Shown here piece by piece: positions 43,818 to 53,009 of a stretch of 64,000 nt of DNA. Source of the stretch: Paraburkholderia fungorum (GTDB taxonomy: Bacteria; Pseudomonadota; Gammaproteobacteria; Burkholderiales; Burkholderiaceae). Position numbers and translations under genes: made by a program. Positions within the stretch are counted from its first letter, which is position 1. The number at the start of each line of letters is the position of its first letter. Below the pieces are notes generated by a model. That model saw only the letters and a program-made list of their open reading frames with translations. It was not told the origin of the DNA and made no database searches. The stretch is from positions 31,574 through 95,573 of the forward strand of contig NZ_MCAS01000026.1 of assembly GCF_003610895.1 (NCBI RefSeq), given 5' to 3'.

Positions 43818-44756
43818 TCACCGCCTCTCGATCAACTGCCGCCCCATTGCCTTCGCGTACTGATCACACGCACTGCGCGCGACACGTGAGGCCGCCAGCA
43901 CGCCGACGTCGGCAGCGTCACGGCAATACATGGCAACATCGATTGGCGGTGGCAGCGGACGCACCTGCAATTGCCCCAGTTCGCCGCTGCTGAGAAACGG
44001 CTCGACAAACAAGGCCGGCACAGCGGCGATCCCATAGCCATCGCGCAGCAATTTCACGATCACCGCCACCGACGGCATGCAGGTCACCTGAGTATCCGCA
44101 AACGGCACCCCGGCACGCTTCGCGAGCCTCTCGACAATCGCCTCCACGGCGATTTGCGGCGCTGTGCCACGGCCAAATGTCAGCACGGGTTTCTGCAACA
44201 GCGTCTGCATATGCTTCGCACGGTTCGCCGGAATCAGATCGCTGCGTGCGATCCAGCGCACGGGATAACTGGCCAGCAAAGTCGAAACAATCGACGCTTC
44301 CTGCTCGCCGGTTTCCTCCACCTGAATGACCAGATCCAGGTCACCCGAGCGCAAGCGCGGCCCGAGCACCGCACTTGTGTCCACGGTCAGGTCTACGACG
44401 ATGCGGTTGTACTCGACGTTCAGCATCCGGATGTAATCCGGCAGCCAGCTATGCACCACCGTTTCGACTACGCCGAGCCGCAGGCGCTTCGTCACCTGGG
44501 TTTCGTCCTGCGCAGCCAGTTGCAGCGAGCGCGTGGCCTGCACCACCGAGCGCGCATGCGCGAGCAGGCGCTCGCCGTTCGCCGTGAGTTGAAACTCCGC
44601 GGCATCGCGTTCGATCAGTTCGACGCCCAACTCGGCTTCAAGCGTTTTGATCCGCAGCGAAATCGCGGCGGGCGTCGCATGCATTGCAGCGGCCGTCGCG
44701 CGAAAACTGCCCAGACGGGCGAGCGTCAAAAACGTTTCGACAAAGCGCGTATTCAT
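43818..44756 (-). CDS. LysR-family regulator
   Basis: 312 residues. N-terminal winged helix RFVETFLTLARLGSFRATAAAMHATPAAISLRIKTLE, then a ligand domain. It is divergent from the DUF1445 hydro-lyase gene and convergent with mdcH. The divergent arrangement points to the hydro-lyase/MFS operon as target rather than mdc, though it could be mistaken for an MdcR. An AT-rich dyad, GTTAA (44820-44824) facing TTAAC (44832-44836), lies between the two genes. Confidence 0.87.
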   Translation of the reverse strand: MNTRFVETFLTLARLGSFRATAAAMHATPAAISLRIKTLEAELGVELIERDAAEFQLTANGERLLAHARSVVQATRSLQLAAQDETQVTKRLRLGVVETVVHSWLPDYIRMLNVEYNRIVVDLTVDTSAVLGPRLRSGDLDLVIQVEETGEQEASIVSTLLASYPVRWIARSDLIPANRAKHMQTLLQKPVLTFGRGTAPQIAVEAIVERLAKRAGVPFADTQVTCMPSVAVIVKLLRDGYGIAAVPALFVEPFLSSGELGQLQVRPLPPPIDVAMYCRDAADVGVLAASRVARSACDQYAKAMGRQLIERR

Positions 44757-44819
44757 TGCATTGGCTCCCGAACAGCATTCAGATGCACACGATCATCGCT
44801 GCATAAGCTCGTCTGCGCT

Positions 44820-44836
44820 GTTAAGTTTAATTTAAC
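44820..44836. promoter_or_regulatory. Inverted repeat between LysR and the hydro-lyase gene
   Basis: GTTAA and TTAAC spaced by 7 bases, in AT-rich DNA 24 bp upstream of the hydro-lyase start; fits a LysR-type site near a divergent promoter. Confidence 0.4.
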
Positions 44837-44859
44837 AAAAAGCAAGAATAACTCGCTGG

Positions 44860-45708
44860 ATGGATATTTTTGGCGTTACTAATCTGGGTTCCATGAATCA
44901 CCCGGATCCAGCTGGAGTCAAGCCGTTCATGTCCTATACGCCTTCCGAGTTTCGTCAACAGATTCGCACTCGCCGCCTCTTTGGGCCGACTGCGGGCTAC
45001 TGTGGCGACTATGCGCAAGCCAATCTCGCCATCCTGCCCAGGCAATACGCCGACGATTTCCTGCGCTTCTGCACGCTCAATCCGAAGGCCTGCCCGTTGC
45101 TCGGCATCGGCGAACCGGGCGAATGGCGCGTGCCGTCGCTTGGCGCCGATCTCGACATACGCAATGACGTCCCCGCGTTTTACGTGTACCGCCACGGCGA
45201 GCGTACCGAGGAAGTGCGTAGCCTCGACGCACTGTGGCGCGACGACCTGGTGGTGTTCGCGATCGGCTGCTCGTTTTCGTTCGAGGAAATGTTGCGACGC
45301 GAAGGCATTCCGCTGCGTCATATCGAACAGCAGGTCAACGTGCCGATGTATCGAACGCGCGAGCGCAACGTGGCAGCAGGCGTATTCGGTGGTAACCGCG
45401 TGGTCTCGATGCGGCCGATGAAAGCCGCCGACGCGATCCGCGCCATTCAGATCACCAGCCGTTTTCCCGCGGTGCATGGCGCGCCGGTTCATCTCGGCGA
45501 TCCGTCGCTGATCGGCATTCGTGACATCACGCGCCCCGATTTCGGCGATGCAGTCGAAGTGCGCAGCGACGAAATACCCGTGTTCTGGGCCTGTGGCGTC
45601 ACCCCGCAAGCCGCAATAGAAAGCGCGCGCTTGCCGTTTGCGATCGCACACAAACCGGGACACATGCTCGTCACCGACATTCCCAACACCACGCTGGCGG
45701 TCCTTTAG
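44860..45708 (+). CDS. DUF1445 putative hydro-lyase (D-glutamate cyclase-like family)
   Basis: 282 residues; ATG 44893 or 44929 are alternative starts, and the conserved part begins near the latter (SYTPSEFRQQIRTRRLFGPTAGYCGDYAQANLAILP). YVYRHGERTEEV, GCSFSFEEMLRREGIPLRHIE and WACGVTPQAAIESARLPFAIAHKPGHMLVTDI are strongly conserved in this family. A human relative converts D-glutamate to 5-oxo-D-proline; the bacterial members are mostly called putative hydro-lyases. The next gene is an MFS carrier in the same direction, and a LysR gene is divergent, suggesting a small uptake-and-conversion unit for an organic acid. Confidence 0.85.
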   Translation: MDIFGVTNLGSMNHPDPAGVKPFMSYTPSEFRQQIRTRRLFGPTAGYCGDYAQANLAILPRQYADDFLRFCTLNPKACPLLGIGEPGEWRVPSLGADLDIRNDVPAFYVYRHGERTEEVRSLDALWRDDLVVFAIGCSFSFEEMLRREGIPLRHIEQQVNVPMYRTRERNVAAGVFGGNRVVSMRPMKAADAIRAIQITSRFPAVHGAPVHLGDPSLIGIRDITRPDFGDAVEVRSDEIPVFWACGVTPQAAIESARLPFAIAHKPGHMLVTDIPNTTLAVL

Positions 45709-45780
45709 CCGCAGCCTCACTTGTCCCAACCACGAGCTGCGCGGCAAGACGCGGCCATTGACCACGACCGGAGCCCTTGC

Positions 45781-47082
45781 ATGAAAACCGAAGTGCAATT
45801 GACCTCAAACGCCGAGTGCTATGACGCGCCCGGCACAGGGAAAGGACCGTTCGCATGGTATCGGCAGATTTCCATCAGCGAAAAGCGTGCGTTCTGGAGC
45901 TGCAAGGTCGGCTACGTGCTCGACGCCATGGACACGCAATTCCTGAGCTTCGTGATTCCGACGCTGATTGCAACATGGGGCATCACGCGCGGCGACGCCG
46001 GCCTCATCGGAACGGTTACGCTGCTGAGTTCGGCAGTCGGCGGCTGGGCGGCCGGCGTGCTGTCCGATCGCATTGGCCGGGTGAAAACGCTGCAGATCAC
46101 GATTCTCTGGTTCGCGGTGTTCACGCTGGCTTGCGCACTGGCGCAGAACTTCTCGCAGTTGCTGTGGGCACGCGGCTTGATGGGGCTCGGCTTCGGCGGC
46201 GAATGGACGGCGGGCGCCGTGCTGATCGGCGAGGTGATCCGTCCGCGTGACCGCGGTAAGGCGGTCGGTCTGGTGCAGGCAGGCTGGGCGATCGGTTGGG
46301 GCCTGTCGACGCTGCTATTCATGGCCCTGTTTTCGTGGGTGTCGGCCGATTACGCGTGGCGTGTGCTGTTCGCGATCGGTATTGCACCGGCGCCGTTCGT
46401 GATCTGGATCCGCCGTTTCGTCGACGAGCCGGAGGTGCATCGGCAACAGAAAGAAGCGCAAGCCGCGGCACAAACACGCCCGTCGTTGATCGACATCTTC
46501 CGTGGCGATATCGTCTGGACGACGCTGCGCGCCTCCGTTCTGGCGACCGGCGTGCAAGGCGGCTACTACGCGGTGACCACGTGGCTGCCGACCTATCTGA
46601 AGACCGAACGGCATCTGAGCGTAATCGGCACCGGCAGCTATCTGGGCGTGGTTATCGTGGGCTCGTACTGCGGCTATCTGACGGGTGCTTACGTCAGCGA
46701 CAAAATCGGCCGCAAGCGTGCGTTCATTGCGTTCGCGCTGGCCTCGTGCGCGATCGCGCTGATCTATACGCAACTGCCGCTCGATAACCTCACCATGCTC
46801 GTGCTCGGCTTCCCGCTCGGCTTCTGCGCGTCGGGTATTTTCTCGGGAATGGGCGCGTTTCTCACTGAACTCTTCCCCACGCGCATTCGCGGTTCCGGTC
46901 AGGGCTTCTGCTACAACTTCGGGCGAGCGGTCGGCGCAACGTTTCCCTTTCTGATCGGTTACGTCTCGCAGAGCATGCCGCTCGGCCATGCGATCGGCGT
47001 CTTCGCCGCCGCGGCATACGGTATCGTGATTCTCGCCGCGCTGACGTTGCCGGAGACCAAGGGCCGTGAGCTCAACGCCTAA
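45781..47082 (+). CDS. MFS transporter, organic-acid type
   Basis: 433 residues from the ATG at 45781 (GGAG upstream); twelve helices. The DxxGR motif appears in VLSDRIGRVKTLQ and VSDKIGRKRAFIA, and the conserved LDAMDTQFLSF and GFGGEWTAGAVLIGE place it with aromatic-acid/metabolite:proton symporters (AAHS/sialate type). PETKGRELNA ends the protein. It lies 72 bp after the hydro-lyase, so both probably serve one substrate. Confidence 0.88.
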   Translation: MKTEVQLTSNAECYDAPGTGKGPFAWYRQISISEKRAFWSCKVGYVLDAMDTQFLSFVIPTLIATWGITRGDAGLIGTVTLLSSAVGGWAAGVLSDRIGRVKTLQITILWFAVFTLACALAQNFSQLLWARGLMGLGFGGEWTAGAVLIGEVIRPRDRGKAVGLVQAGWAIGWGLSTLLFMALFSWVSADYAWRVLFAIGIAPAPFVIWIRRFVDEPEVHRQQKEAQAAAQTRPSLIDIFRGDIVWTTLRASVLATGVQGGYYAVTTWLPTYLKTERHLSVIGTGSYLGVVIVGSYCGYLTGAYVSDKIGRKRAFIAFALASCAIALIYTQLPLDNLTMLVLGFPLGFCASGIFSGMGAFLTELFPTRIRGSGQGFCYNFGRAVGATFPFLIGYVSQSMPLGHAIGVFAAAAYGIVILAALTLPETKGRELNA

Positions 47083-47104
47083 GCCGCGCGACTTCGCATT
47101 GCCG

Positions 47105-48205
47105 CTATAGCGCCTGTTCCGGCGCGCGTCCGATCACATGCGAATCGGGCGCCGCCGCTGCGCCGCCCTGCCCCCGCCCGCGGCCCGGCGTCACGACCGC
47201 ACCCGTGCCACCAGGGCGTCGCGCCGACTTTGCATGCCGCTCGATCAGCCGTTGCAACAGACAGAACGCGCACAGCAAGGCGCCGATCACAATGCGAGTC
47301 CACCAGGAACTGAGCGTGCCGTCGAAAGTAATCAGCGTCTGGATCGTGCCTAGAATGCCGACGCCGAACAGCGAGCCGATCACATAACCGACCCCGCCCG
47401 TCAACAAGGTGCCGCCGATCACCGTCGCCGCAATCGCATCGAGTTCCATGCCCTGCCCTTGCAGCCCGTACCCCGACAGCACATAGAACGTGAACACCGC
47501 GCCGCCGAGCGCCGAGCAGAACCCGCTCAGCGCATATACCCCGATCCGTGTACGCGCGAGCGGCAAGCCCATCAGCAGCGCCGAGCGCGGATTGCCGCCA
47601 ACCGCGTAGACGTTGCGGCCAAACCGCGTGAAATGCGCGACATAGATCGCCGCGGCCAGCGCGACGAGCGCGATCAACACATTGGCTGAAACCGAACCGA
47701 CACCGATGTTGAGGCGAAACGCGGAAATCTTCTGGAACGTCGGATCGTTGATCGTGATCGACTGCGTCGTGATCAGAAAGCACAAGCCGCGCGCGAAGAA
47801 CATGCCGGCCAGCGTGACAATGAACGCCTGCAAGCGAAAGAAGTGAATCAGCGCGCCTTGCACCGCGCCGAACACCGTGCCCATCAGCAGCACGATCGGC
47901 ACAATCAGCCAGACCGGCCAATGCATGTGTTCGGACAGCACCGCTTCGACAATCGTGGTCAGCGCCACGACCGAACCCACCGACAGATCGATTCCGCCTG
48001 ACACGATCACAAATGTCATACCGATGGCGACGATCAGCAGGAAGGCATTGTCGACCAGCAGATCGAGCAGCACTTGCCACGAGAAAAAACCCGTGTACAT
48101 TACCGAGCCGAAGCCGAACAGCGCGCAAAACAACAGGATGGTGACGGCGATCGGCAGCGTGCGCGGATCGACGATATGGGCCCAGACTTCGCCGAGTCGT
48201 CTCAT
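47105..48205 (-). CDS. yjfF: Sugar ABC transporter permease, YjfF-like
   Basis: 366 residues with about nine helices in the first 320 residues. SGGIDLSVGSVVAL is the standard signature of ribose/galactofuranose-type permeases. The C-terminus has an unusual Gly/Ala/Arg-rich tail of about 40 residues (AKSARRPGGTGAVV onward) that lacks helices. It is the last gene of the ytf operon and overlaps ytfT by ATGA. Confidence 0.88.
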   Translation of the reverse strand: MRRLGEVWAHIVDPRTLPIAVTILLFCALFGFGSVMYTGFFSWQVLLDLLVDNAFLLIVAIGMTFVIVSGGIDLSVGSVVALTTIVEAVLSEHMHWPVWLIVPIVLLMGTVFGAVQGALIHFFRLQAFIVTLAGMFFARGLCFLITTQSITINDPTFQKISAFRLNIGVGSVSANVLIALVALAAAIYVAHFTRFGRNVYAVGGNPRSALLMGLPLARTRIGVYALSGFCSALGGAVFTFYVLSGYGLQGQGMELDAIAATVIGGTLLTGGVGYVIGSLFGVGILGTIQTLITFDGTLSSWWTRIVIGALLCAFCLLQRLIERHAKSARRPGGTGAVVTPGRGRGQGGAAAAPDSHVIGRAPEQAL

Positions 48206-49233
48206 CGCGCCACCCCGCGCTGCGTGAAGAGCGACATGGCGAGCGCGCGCGCCGAGGGCGACTGGATCACACTCACCGCGAGCACCACGGCTGCCTTGAC
48301 GACGAGCGTCGCTTCCGGCGGCACGCCGATCGAATAGGTCGTATAGGTGAGCGTCTGGATAATCAGTGCGCCCAGCACGGTGCCCGTCAAACTGAAGCGG
48401 CCGCCAAGCAGCGAGGTGCCGCCGAGCGTTACCGCCAGAATCGCGTCGAGTTCCAGCAGCAGACCGGCGTTATTGCCGTCGGCACTGCGCACGTTCGAGC
48501 TGATGAGGATGCCCGCCATCGCGGCGGTCAATCCCGAGAAGCCATACACCGCGAATACCAGCGCTTTCGAGCGCAGACCGACGAGGCGCGTTGCCACCGG
48601 ATTGACGCCGATCGCACGGATAAAAAGGCCGAGCGCCGTGCCTTCAACGAGCACTGCGGTAGCCAGCACGGCCACGCTCGCGATCCACACCGAGCACGGC
48701 ACGCCAAGCAAATAGCCGCCGCCGACGAACAAGTAGCCAGGTGCGCCGATCGGTATGATCTGCCCGGCTGTCAGCAATTGAGCGATGCCGCGGCCCGCGA
48801 CCATCAGAATCAGCGTCGCGATGATCGGTTGCATGCCGACGAACGACACCAGCAAGCCGTTCCACATGCCACTCAACACGCCGACGATCAACGCCGCGAC
48901 CAGAGCCTGCGCGATCAATCCGGCATCCGGCACGGGTTGCGTCGCGAGTATCGTCGCGGCTGCGGCGCCGGCAATCGCCACGACCGCGCCAACCGAAATA
49001 TCGATGCCACGTGTGGCGATCACGAGCGTCATGCCGGTAGCGACCAGCACCAGCGGCGCGGCGCGATTCAGGACGTCGACCGGCGCGCCGAACAGGTGGC
49101 CGTCGAGCATCCGCAGCGACAGAAAATGCGGATTCACCCACAGGTTCAGGACGCATAACAGCACCAGCGTGACGCAAGGCCAGATCAACGGACGCTCCGC
49201 GCCATCGCGCGCGAACCAGTTCGATAGCTTCAT
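48202..49233 (-). CDS. ytfT: Sugar ABC transporter permease, YtfT-like
   Basis: 343 residues; the permease signature is TRGIDISVGAVVAIAGA. About nine or ten helices. Overlaps ytfR upstream and yjfF downstream by 4 bp each. In E. coli YtfT and YjfF together form the galactofuranose channel; other pentose or hexose furanoses are possible here. Confidence 0.9.
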   Translation of the reverse strand: MKLSNWFARDGAERPLIWPCVTLVLLCVLNLWVNPHFLSLRMLDGHLFGAPVDVLNRAAPLVLVATGMTLVIATRGIDISVGAVVAIAGAAAATILATQPVPDAGLIAQALVAALIVGVLSGMWNGLLVSFVGMQPIIATLILMVAGRGIAQLLTAGQIIPIGAPGYLFVGGGYLLGVPCSVWIASVAVLATAVLVEGTALGLFIRAIGVNPVATRLVGLRSKALVFAVYGFSGLTAAMAGILISSNVRSADGNNAGLLLELDAILAVTLGGTSLLGGRFSLTGTVLGALIIQTLTYTTYSIGVPPEATLVVKAAVVLAVSVIQSPSARALAMSLFTQRGVAR

Positions 49234-50825
49234 TCGCCGCTCCCCGCGATGAGTCGATAGATGTTGTCTTCGTTCGACGCCTTGCCGGCCACTTCCGCGA
49301 TCTTGCGACGGTCGCGCAGGACCGCTACGCGATGGCTCACGCGCAGCACCTCACTGATTTCCGATGAGATGAACAGGATGCTCAGACCGTTCGCGCACAG
49401 CGCCAGCAGGCGGTCCATGATGTCGAACTTCGCGGCGACGTCGATGCCGCGGGTGGGCTCGTCGAGGATCAGCAGCTTGGGATCAGTGGCCAGCCAACGC
49501 GCGAGCAGCGCTTTCTGCTGGTTGCCGCCGGAGAGCAGCCCGATCGGCTGTTCGGCATCCGTCGCCTTGATGCCGAGCCGCTCGATCCACATGTCCGCGA
49601 TTTCATGGGCACGCTGCCGTTTGATCTTGCGCCACCAGCCGCGTCGCGCCTGCAACGCGAGCAGAATGTTCTCGCGAATCGACAGTTCGGCGACGATGCC
49701 CTCTTTCTTGCGATCCTCCGCGCAGTAGCCGATGCCGTGACGCACGGCGTCGTGCGGCGAACGCAATCGCACGGGTCGGCCTTCGATCAGGATGGTGCCG
49801 CTATCGGCACGGTCGGCCCCGAACAACAGTCGCGCGGTCTCCGTGCGGCCCGACCCGAGCAGACCGGCCAGCCCCAGGATCTGGCCCGGCTGCACGTCGA
49901 GGTCGAGCGGCTGCAGGGTGCCGCGCCGTCCGACGCCGCGCAGTTCGACGAACGGCTGAACCGCCGCCTTGCCCTGCGGCCCTTCATGGGCAGCGTGTCC
50001 AACCTGCGCTGCTTCGCGCAGGCGCGCGCTCATGCGCTCGTGACCGACCATCTTCGCCACCAGCTGATCGGCCGGCAGATCGCGTGCAAGGTATTCGCCT
50101 TCGCGCTCACCGTTGCGCATCACCGTGATGCGATCGGAGATGGCATAGGTCTGTTCGATAAAATGCGTGACGAACAGAATGGCGATTCCCGATTGCTTAA
50201 GATGTCGAAGTATTTTGAAGAGCTGCGTGACTTCGCCGTCGTCGAGGCTGGAGGTCGGCTCGTCGAGGATCAGCACGCGTGCGTCGACTGATAGCGCTCT
50301 CGCGATCGCCACCATCTGCTGCACGGCGATCGGATAGGCGTCGAGCGAGCGGGTGACGTCGAGCGTCACGTCGAGACGCTGCAGCGCGGCCTGCGCACGG
50401 CGCTTGATGTCGGGCCAATCGATCGCGCCGAACCGCTTCGGCTGCCGGCCCGCAAATATGTTCTCCGCCACCGAGAGGTTCGGGCACAGGTTCACCTCCT
50501 GATACAGCGTGCGCACGCCCGCCGCTTCGGCTTCCTGCGGCGAAGCAAACGCCACGATCTCGCCACCCAGGCGGATCGTGCCGCCGTCAGGCGCGACTAC
50601 GCCGGTCAACACGTTGATCAGGGTGGACTTGCCGGCGCCGTTCTGCCCCATCAACGTGTGGATCTCGCCGGGAAACAGGCGAAAATCGACTCGCTGCAGC
50701 GCTTTCACGCCCGGGAAAGTCTTGCTGACACCGGCAGTGGCCAGAATGGGTTCGCGCGCTTGCGCGGCAAGGCCTGTGGTGGCCTGCGTGGCCGGCGGCT
50801 TGGGTTTCGATGCGGGATGCGTCAT
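49230..50825 (-). CDS. ytfR: Sugar ABC transporter ATP-binding protein, YtfR-like
   Basis: 531 residues with two fused nucleotide-binding domains, as in RbsA/YtfR. The first has Walker A GQNGAGKST and Walker B VLILDEPTSSLDDG; the second starts near residue 285 with the degenerate GLLGSGRTE typical of the silent half, and contains LSGGNQQKALLARWLATDPKLLILDEPTRGID. A Pro/Ala-rich N-terminal leader is of no known function. The gap to ytfQ is 221 bp and includes a strong hairpin. Confidence 0.92.
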   Translation of the reverse strand: MTHPASKPKPPATQATTGLAAQAREPILATAGVSKTFPGVKALQRVDFRLFPGEIHTLMGQNGAGKSTLINVLTGVVAPDGGTIRLGGEIVAFASPQEAEAAGVRTLYQEVNLCPNLSVAENIFAGRQPKRFGAIDWPDIKRRAQAALQRLDVTLDVTRSLDAYPIAVQQMVAIARALSVDARVLILDEPTSSLDDGEVTQLFKILRHLKQSGIAILFVTHFIEQTYAISDRITVMRNGEREGEYLARDLPADQLVAKMVGHERMSARLREAAQVGHAAHEGPQGKAAVQPFVELRGVGRRGTLQPLDLDVQPGQILGLAGLLGSGRTETARLLFGADRADSGTILIEGRPVRLRSPHDAVRHGIGYCAEDRKKEGIVAELSIRENILLALQARRGWWRKIKRQRAHEIADMWIERLGIKATDAEQPIGLLSGGNQQKALLARWLATDPKLLILDEPTRGIDVAAKFDIMDRLLALCANGLSILFISSEISEVLRVSHRVAVLRDRRKIAEVAGKASNEDNIYRLIAGSGE

Positions 50826-50904
50826 AGACCTCGCTCGATGGGCGTTACGTTGGTCGGGCGGACTCAGGCAGGCCAGCTCGCGCAGCCTGATTCGGCGGAA
50901 AAGA

Positions 50905-50935
50905 GACCGTCCGCTGCCAAAGCAGCCGGACGGTC
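50905..50935 (-). terminator. Large intra-operon hairpin between ytfQ and ytfR
   Basis: GACCGTCCGCTGC (50905-50917) pairs with GCAG-CGGACGGTC (to 50935) with one bulged C and a CAAA loop. On the minus strand it is followed by TCTCTTTTCC, a weak T-run. It probably lets ytfQ be made in excess over the rest of the operon. Confidence 0.6.
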
Positions 50936-51046
50936 AGGCACCGCTGGAGAAACCCTTACGATCTGCCCGTGTCTCGTTGGTATTCTTTTTCAATCATATG
51001 GATAGCTAATCAGTTAGCCGCCATACTCTGCCCTATACCGTTCGCC

Positions 51047-52033
51047 TCAGTACTTGCGGGTCGGCAACGTCTGCGCCGCAACGCTCATCGGGAAGACCGT
51101 CTCCTGCGTCAGGATGCGCTTGGGCAGCGGCTTGCCGGCCACCACGTCCTTCACCGCCGACATCAGTTGCGGTCCAAGCAGCGGGCTGCACTCCACGTCG
51201 ACGTTCATCTTGCCCGCGGCCATCGCCTGGAAGCCGCCCTTGGTCGCGTCGAACGAAACGACCGTGACGTCCTTGCCCGGATGCATGCCGGCCTCTTCCA
51301 TCGCCTGGATGGCGCCGAGCGCCATATCGTCGTTATGCGCATAAACTACATTTATTTTATTCCCATAAGTTTTTACAAATGCTTCCATGACCTGCTTGCC
51401 GCCGGCAAGCGTGAAGTCGCCGCTTTGCGATGCAATGATCTTAAATTTGGGATCGCTCTTGATCACTTCGATCAAGCCGGCATGCCGGTCGTTGGCAGGC
51501 GCTGAGCCAACCGTCCCCTGCAACTCGGCGATATTGATGGGGCCGGGATCATTCTTGTAATGTTCTTCGAGCCAACGGCCACCGCGCCGGCCTTCTTCCA
51601 TGAAGTCCGAGCCGATCATCGTCACGTACAGCGAGGTGTCTTTGACGTCGATGTTGCGGTCAGTCAGGATCACCGGAATGTTTGCCGCTTTAGCTTCGCG
51701 CAGCACCGGTTCCCAGCCCGATTCGACGACTGGCGAAAACGCGATCACGTCGACTTTCTGGGCAATGTAAGAGCGGATCGCCTTGATCTGGTTTTCCTGC
51801 TTTTGCTGAGCGTCGGAGAATTTGAGCTTGATCTTTGCGTCCGCCGCCGCGGACTTGACGGACTCGGTGTTGGCGGTTCGCCATGCGCTTTCGGCGCCCA
51901 CCTGCGCGAAACCGAGCGTGATCTGTTTGTCCTGCGCGTAAGCGCCCGGCGTTGCCAGCGCCAGCGCGCCGATGCTCGAGCAAAGCGCGAGCGCGCCCAA
52001 CGCACGACATGCGGCGCGTCGTGTATTCGCCAT
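51047..52033 (-). CDS. ytfQ: Sugar ABC transporter substrate-binding protein, YtfQ-like
   Basis: 328 residues with a signal peptide ending near GAYAQDKQ (residue about 34). The periplasmic-binding fold of type 1 begins ITLGFAQVGAESAWRTANTESVKSAA, strongly YtfQ-like, with VDVIAFSPVVESGWEPVLREAKAANIPVILTDR following. YtfQ binds galactofuranose in E. coli. AGGAGA precedes the ATG. It heads the operon, and no regulator gene is adjacent. Confidence 0.93.
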   Translation of the reverse strand: MANTRRAACRALGALALCSSIGALALATPGAYAQDKQITLGFAQVGAESAWRTANTESVKSAAADAKIKLKFSDAQQKQENQIKAIRSYIAQKVDVIAFSPVVESGWEPVLREAKAANIPVILTDRNIDVKDTSLYVTMIGSDFMEEGRRGGRWLEEHYKNDPGPINIAELQGTVGSAPANDRHAGLIEVIKSDPKFKIIASQSGDFTLAGGKQVMEAFVKTYGNKINVVYAHNDDMALGAIQAMEEAGMHPGKDVTVVSFDATKGGFQAMAAGKMNVDVECSPLLGPQLMSAVKDVVAGKPLPKRILTQETVFPMSVAAQTLPTRKY

Positions 52034-52139
52034 GACCGTCTCCTGTTCGTTGTTGTGTAAGCGATCCCCAGCCCGGCGTTTGCGGCCCTCAGGGTGGATG
52101 GATCGTGATGTAGCGTAGTGCCTGGGGCATTACCCGTCC

Positions 52140-52180
52140 AATCATATGATTCGCGTCGGCGATACCAATTTCGGTATCGC
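52140..52180 (-). promoter_or_regulatory. Promoter of the ytf operon with two overlapping dyads
   Basis: On the minus strand TTGGTA (forward 52163-52168), 16-bp spacer, TATGAT (forward 52141-52146). The perfect palindrome AATCATATGATT (52140-52151) covers the -10, and GCGATACC (52159-52166) with GGTATCGC (52173-52180) forms a perfect 8-bp dyad over the -35. Two repressor or activator sites are likely. Confidence 0.6.
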
Positions 52181-52210
52181 GCGCGGGATTGACGGGGGAT
52201 TGAACGATCC

Positions 52211-52232
52211 GCTAGCCAGCTAGCCAGCTAGC
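52211..52232. repeat. Short tandem repeat of GCTAGCCA
   Basis: Just under three copies of the 8-bp unit between the ytf promoter and the end of the AlkB-like gene. No inverted structure beyond the GCTAGC within each unit. Confidence 0.7.
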
Positions 52233-52241
52233 CGGCGCAGG

Positions 52242-52841
52242 CTAGCGTGTTGCCGCGCGCGGGGTCACCCAGCGAAAAGTCAGATTGATTCGCTCGCCGG
52301 CCACGCGCGGCTCCTTCGGCACACGATGCCGCCAGTCGGCCTGAGTGTTGCCTTTCATCACCAGCAAGCTGCCGCCTTTCAGCGAAAACGACTGCACGAC
52401 GCCGGTCTTGTTGTGCCGCAGGTCGAACGTGCGCGCAACGCCCAGGCTGATGGACGCAATCACAGGCTGCGGACCGAGTTCCGGCTCGCGGTCCGCATGC
52501 CATCCCATGCTGTCGGCGCCACTGCGATAACGGTTGATCAGCACACTGTTAAAGCGCGCCCGGCAGATTGCCTCGGCGGCGCTCCGCAGTTCGGCGACGG
52601 CCGGAGTCCACGGTTGCGGTACGTTGCGAATGCCGGAGTAGACGTAAACCGCGTCCGGCTCGCCCTGCCAGGCAGTCAGCCGCGGCAACGGCACACGGCC
52701 GGCAGGCGTGCCCATCATGTCCTGACGCCACGCCACTTCGTCGATAAGTTGGGTTAAAGCGCGCGCCGCGGCCTCGGGCGTGAGCCACTCGGGAAACCAG
52801 TCCACGTCGGGCACCGGAAGGTCATCGAAAAGGTCCGCCAT
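52242..52841 (-). CDS. AlkB-like Fe(II)/2-oxoglutarate dioxygenase
   Basis: 199 residues from the ATG at 52841. Iron ligands H115 and D117 (GWHADRE) and H172 (WRHRVPK), with R184 and R190 (ERINLTFR) for 2-oxoglutarate and the family core. FNSVLINRYRSGADSMGWH is the AlkB-type substrate loop. Expected to remove alkyl groups from DNA or RNA bases. It closely resembles the short AlkB homologues (about 200 residues), and no ada-like gene is adjacent. Start upstream of 52841 is possible but lacks a ribosome site. Confidence 0.9.
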   Translation of the reverse strand: MADLFDDLPVPDVDWFPEWLTPEAAARALTQLIDEVAWRQDMMGTPAGRVPLPRLTAWQGEPDAVYVYSGIRNVPQPWTPAVAELRSAAEAICRARFNSVLINRYRSGADSMGWHADREPELGPQPVIASISLGVARTFDLRHNKTGVVQSFSLKGGSLLVMKGNTQADWRHRVPKEPRVAGERINLTFRWVTPRAATR

Positions 52842-53009
52842 AAGATTGCCTGAATACGATTGCGCGCGGTTCGCGCGCGAGTGAGAACCCTGGCTATTAT
52901 GGCGGGGACGACAAAGACACTCACGCCTGCGGCTTGCGCTCTCATTCACTTGAGCCATTCACCGCGGTTAGCCGCTTTCCTCACTCTGCTACTTCAACGG
53001 ACTTCCACC

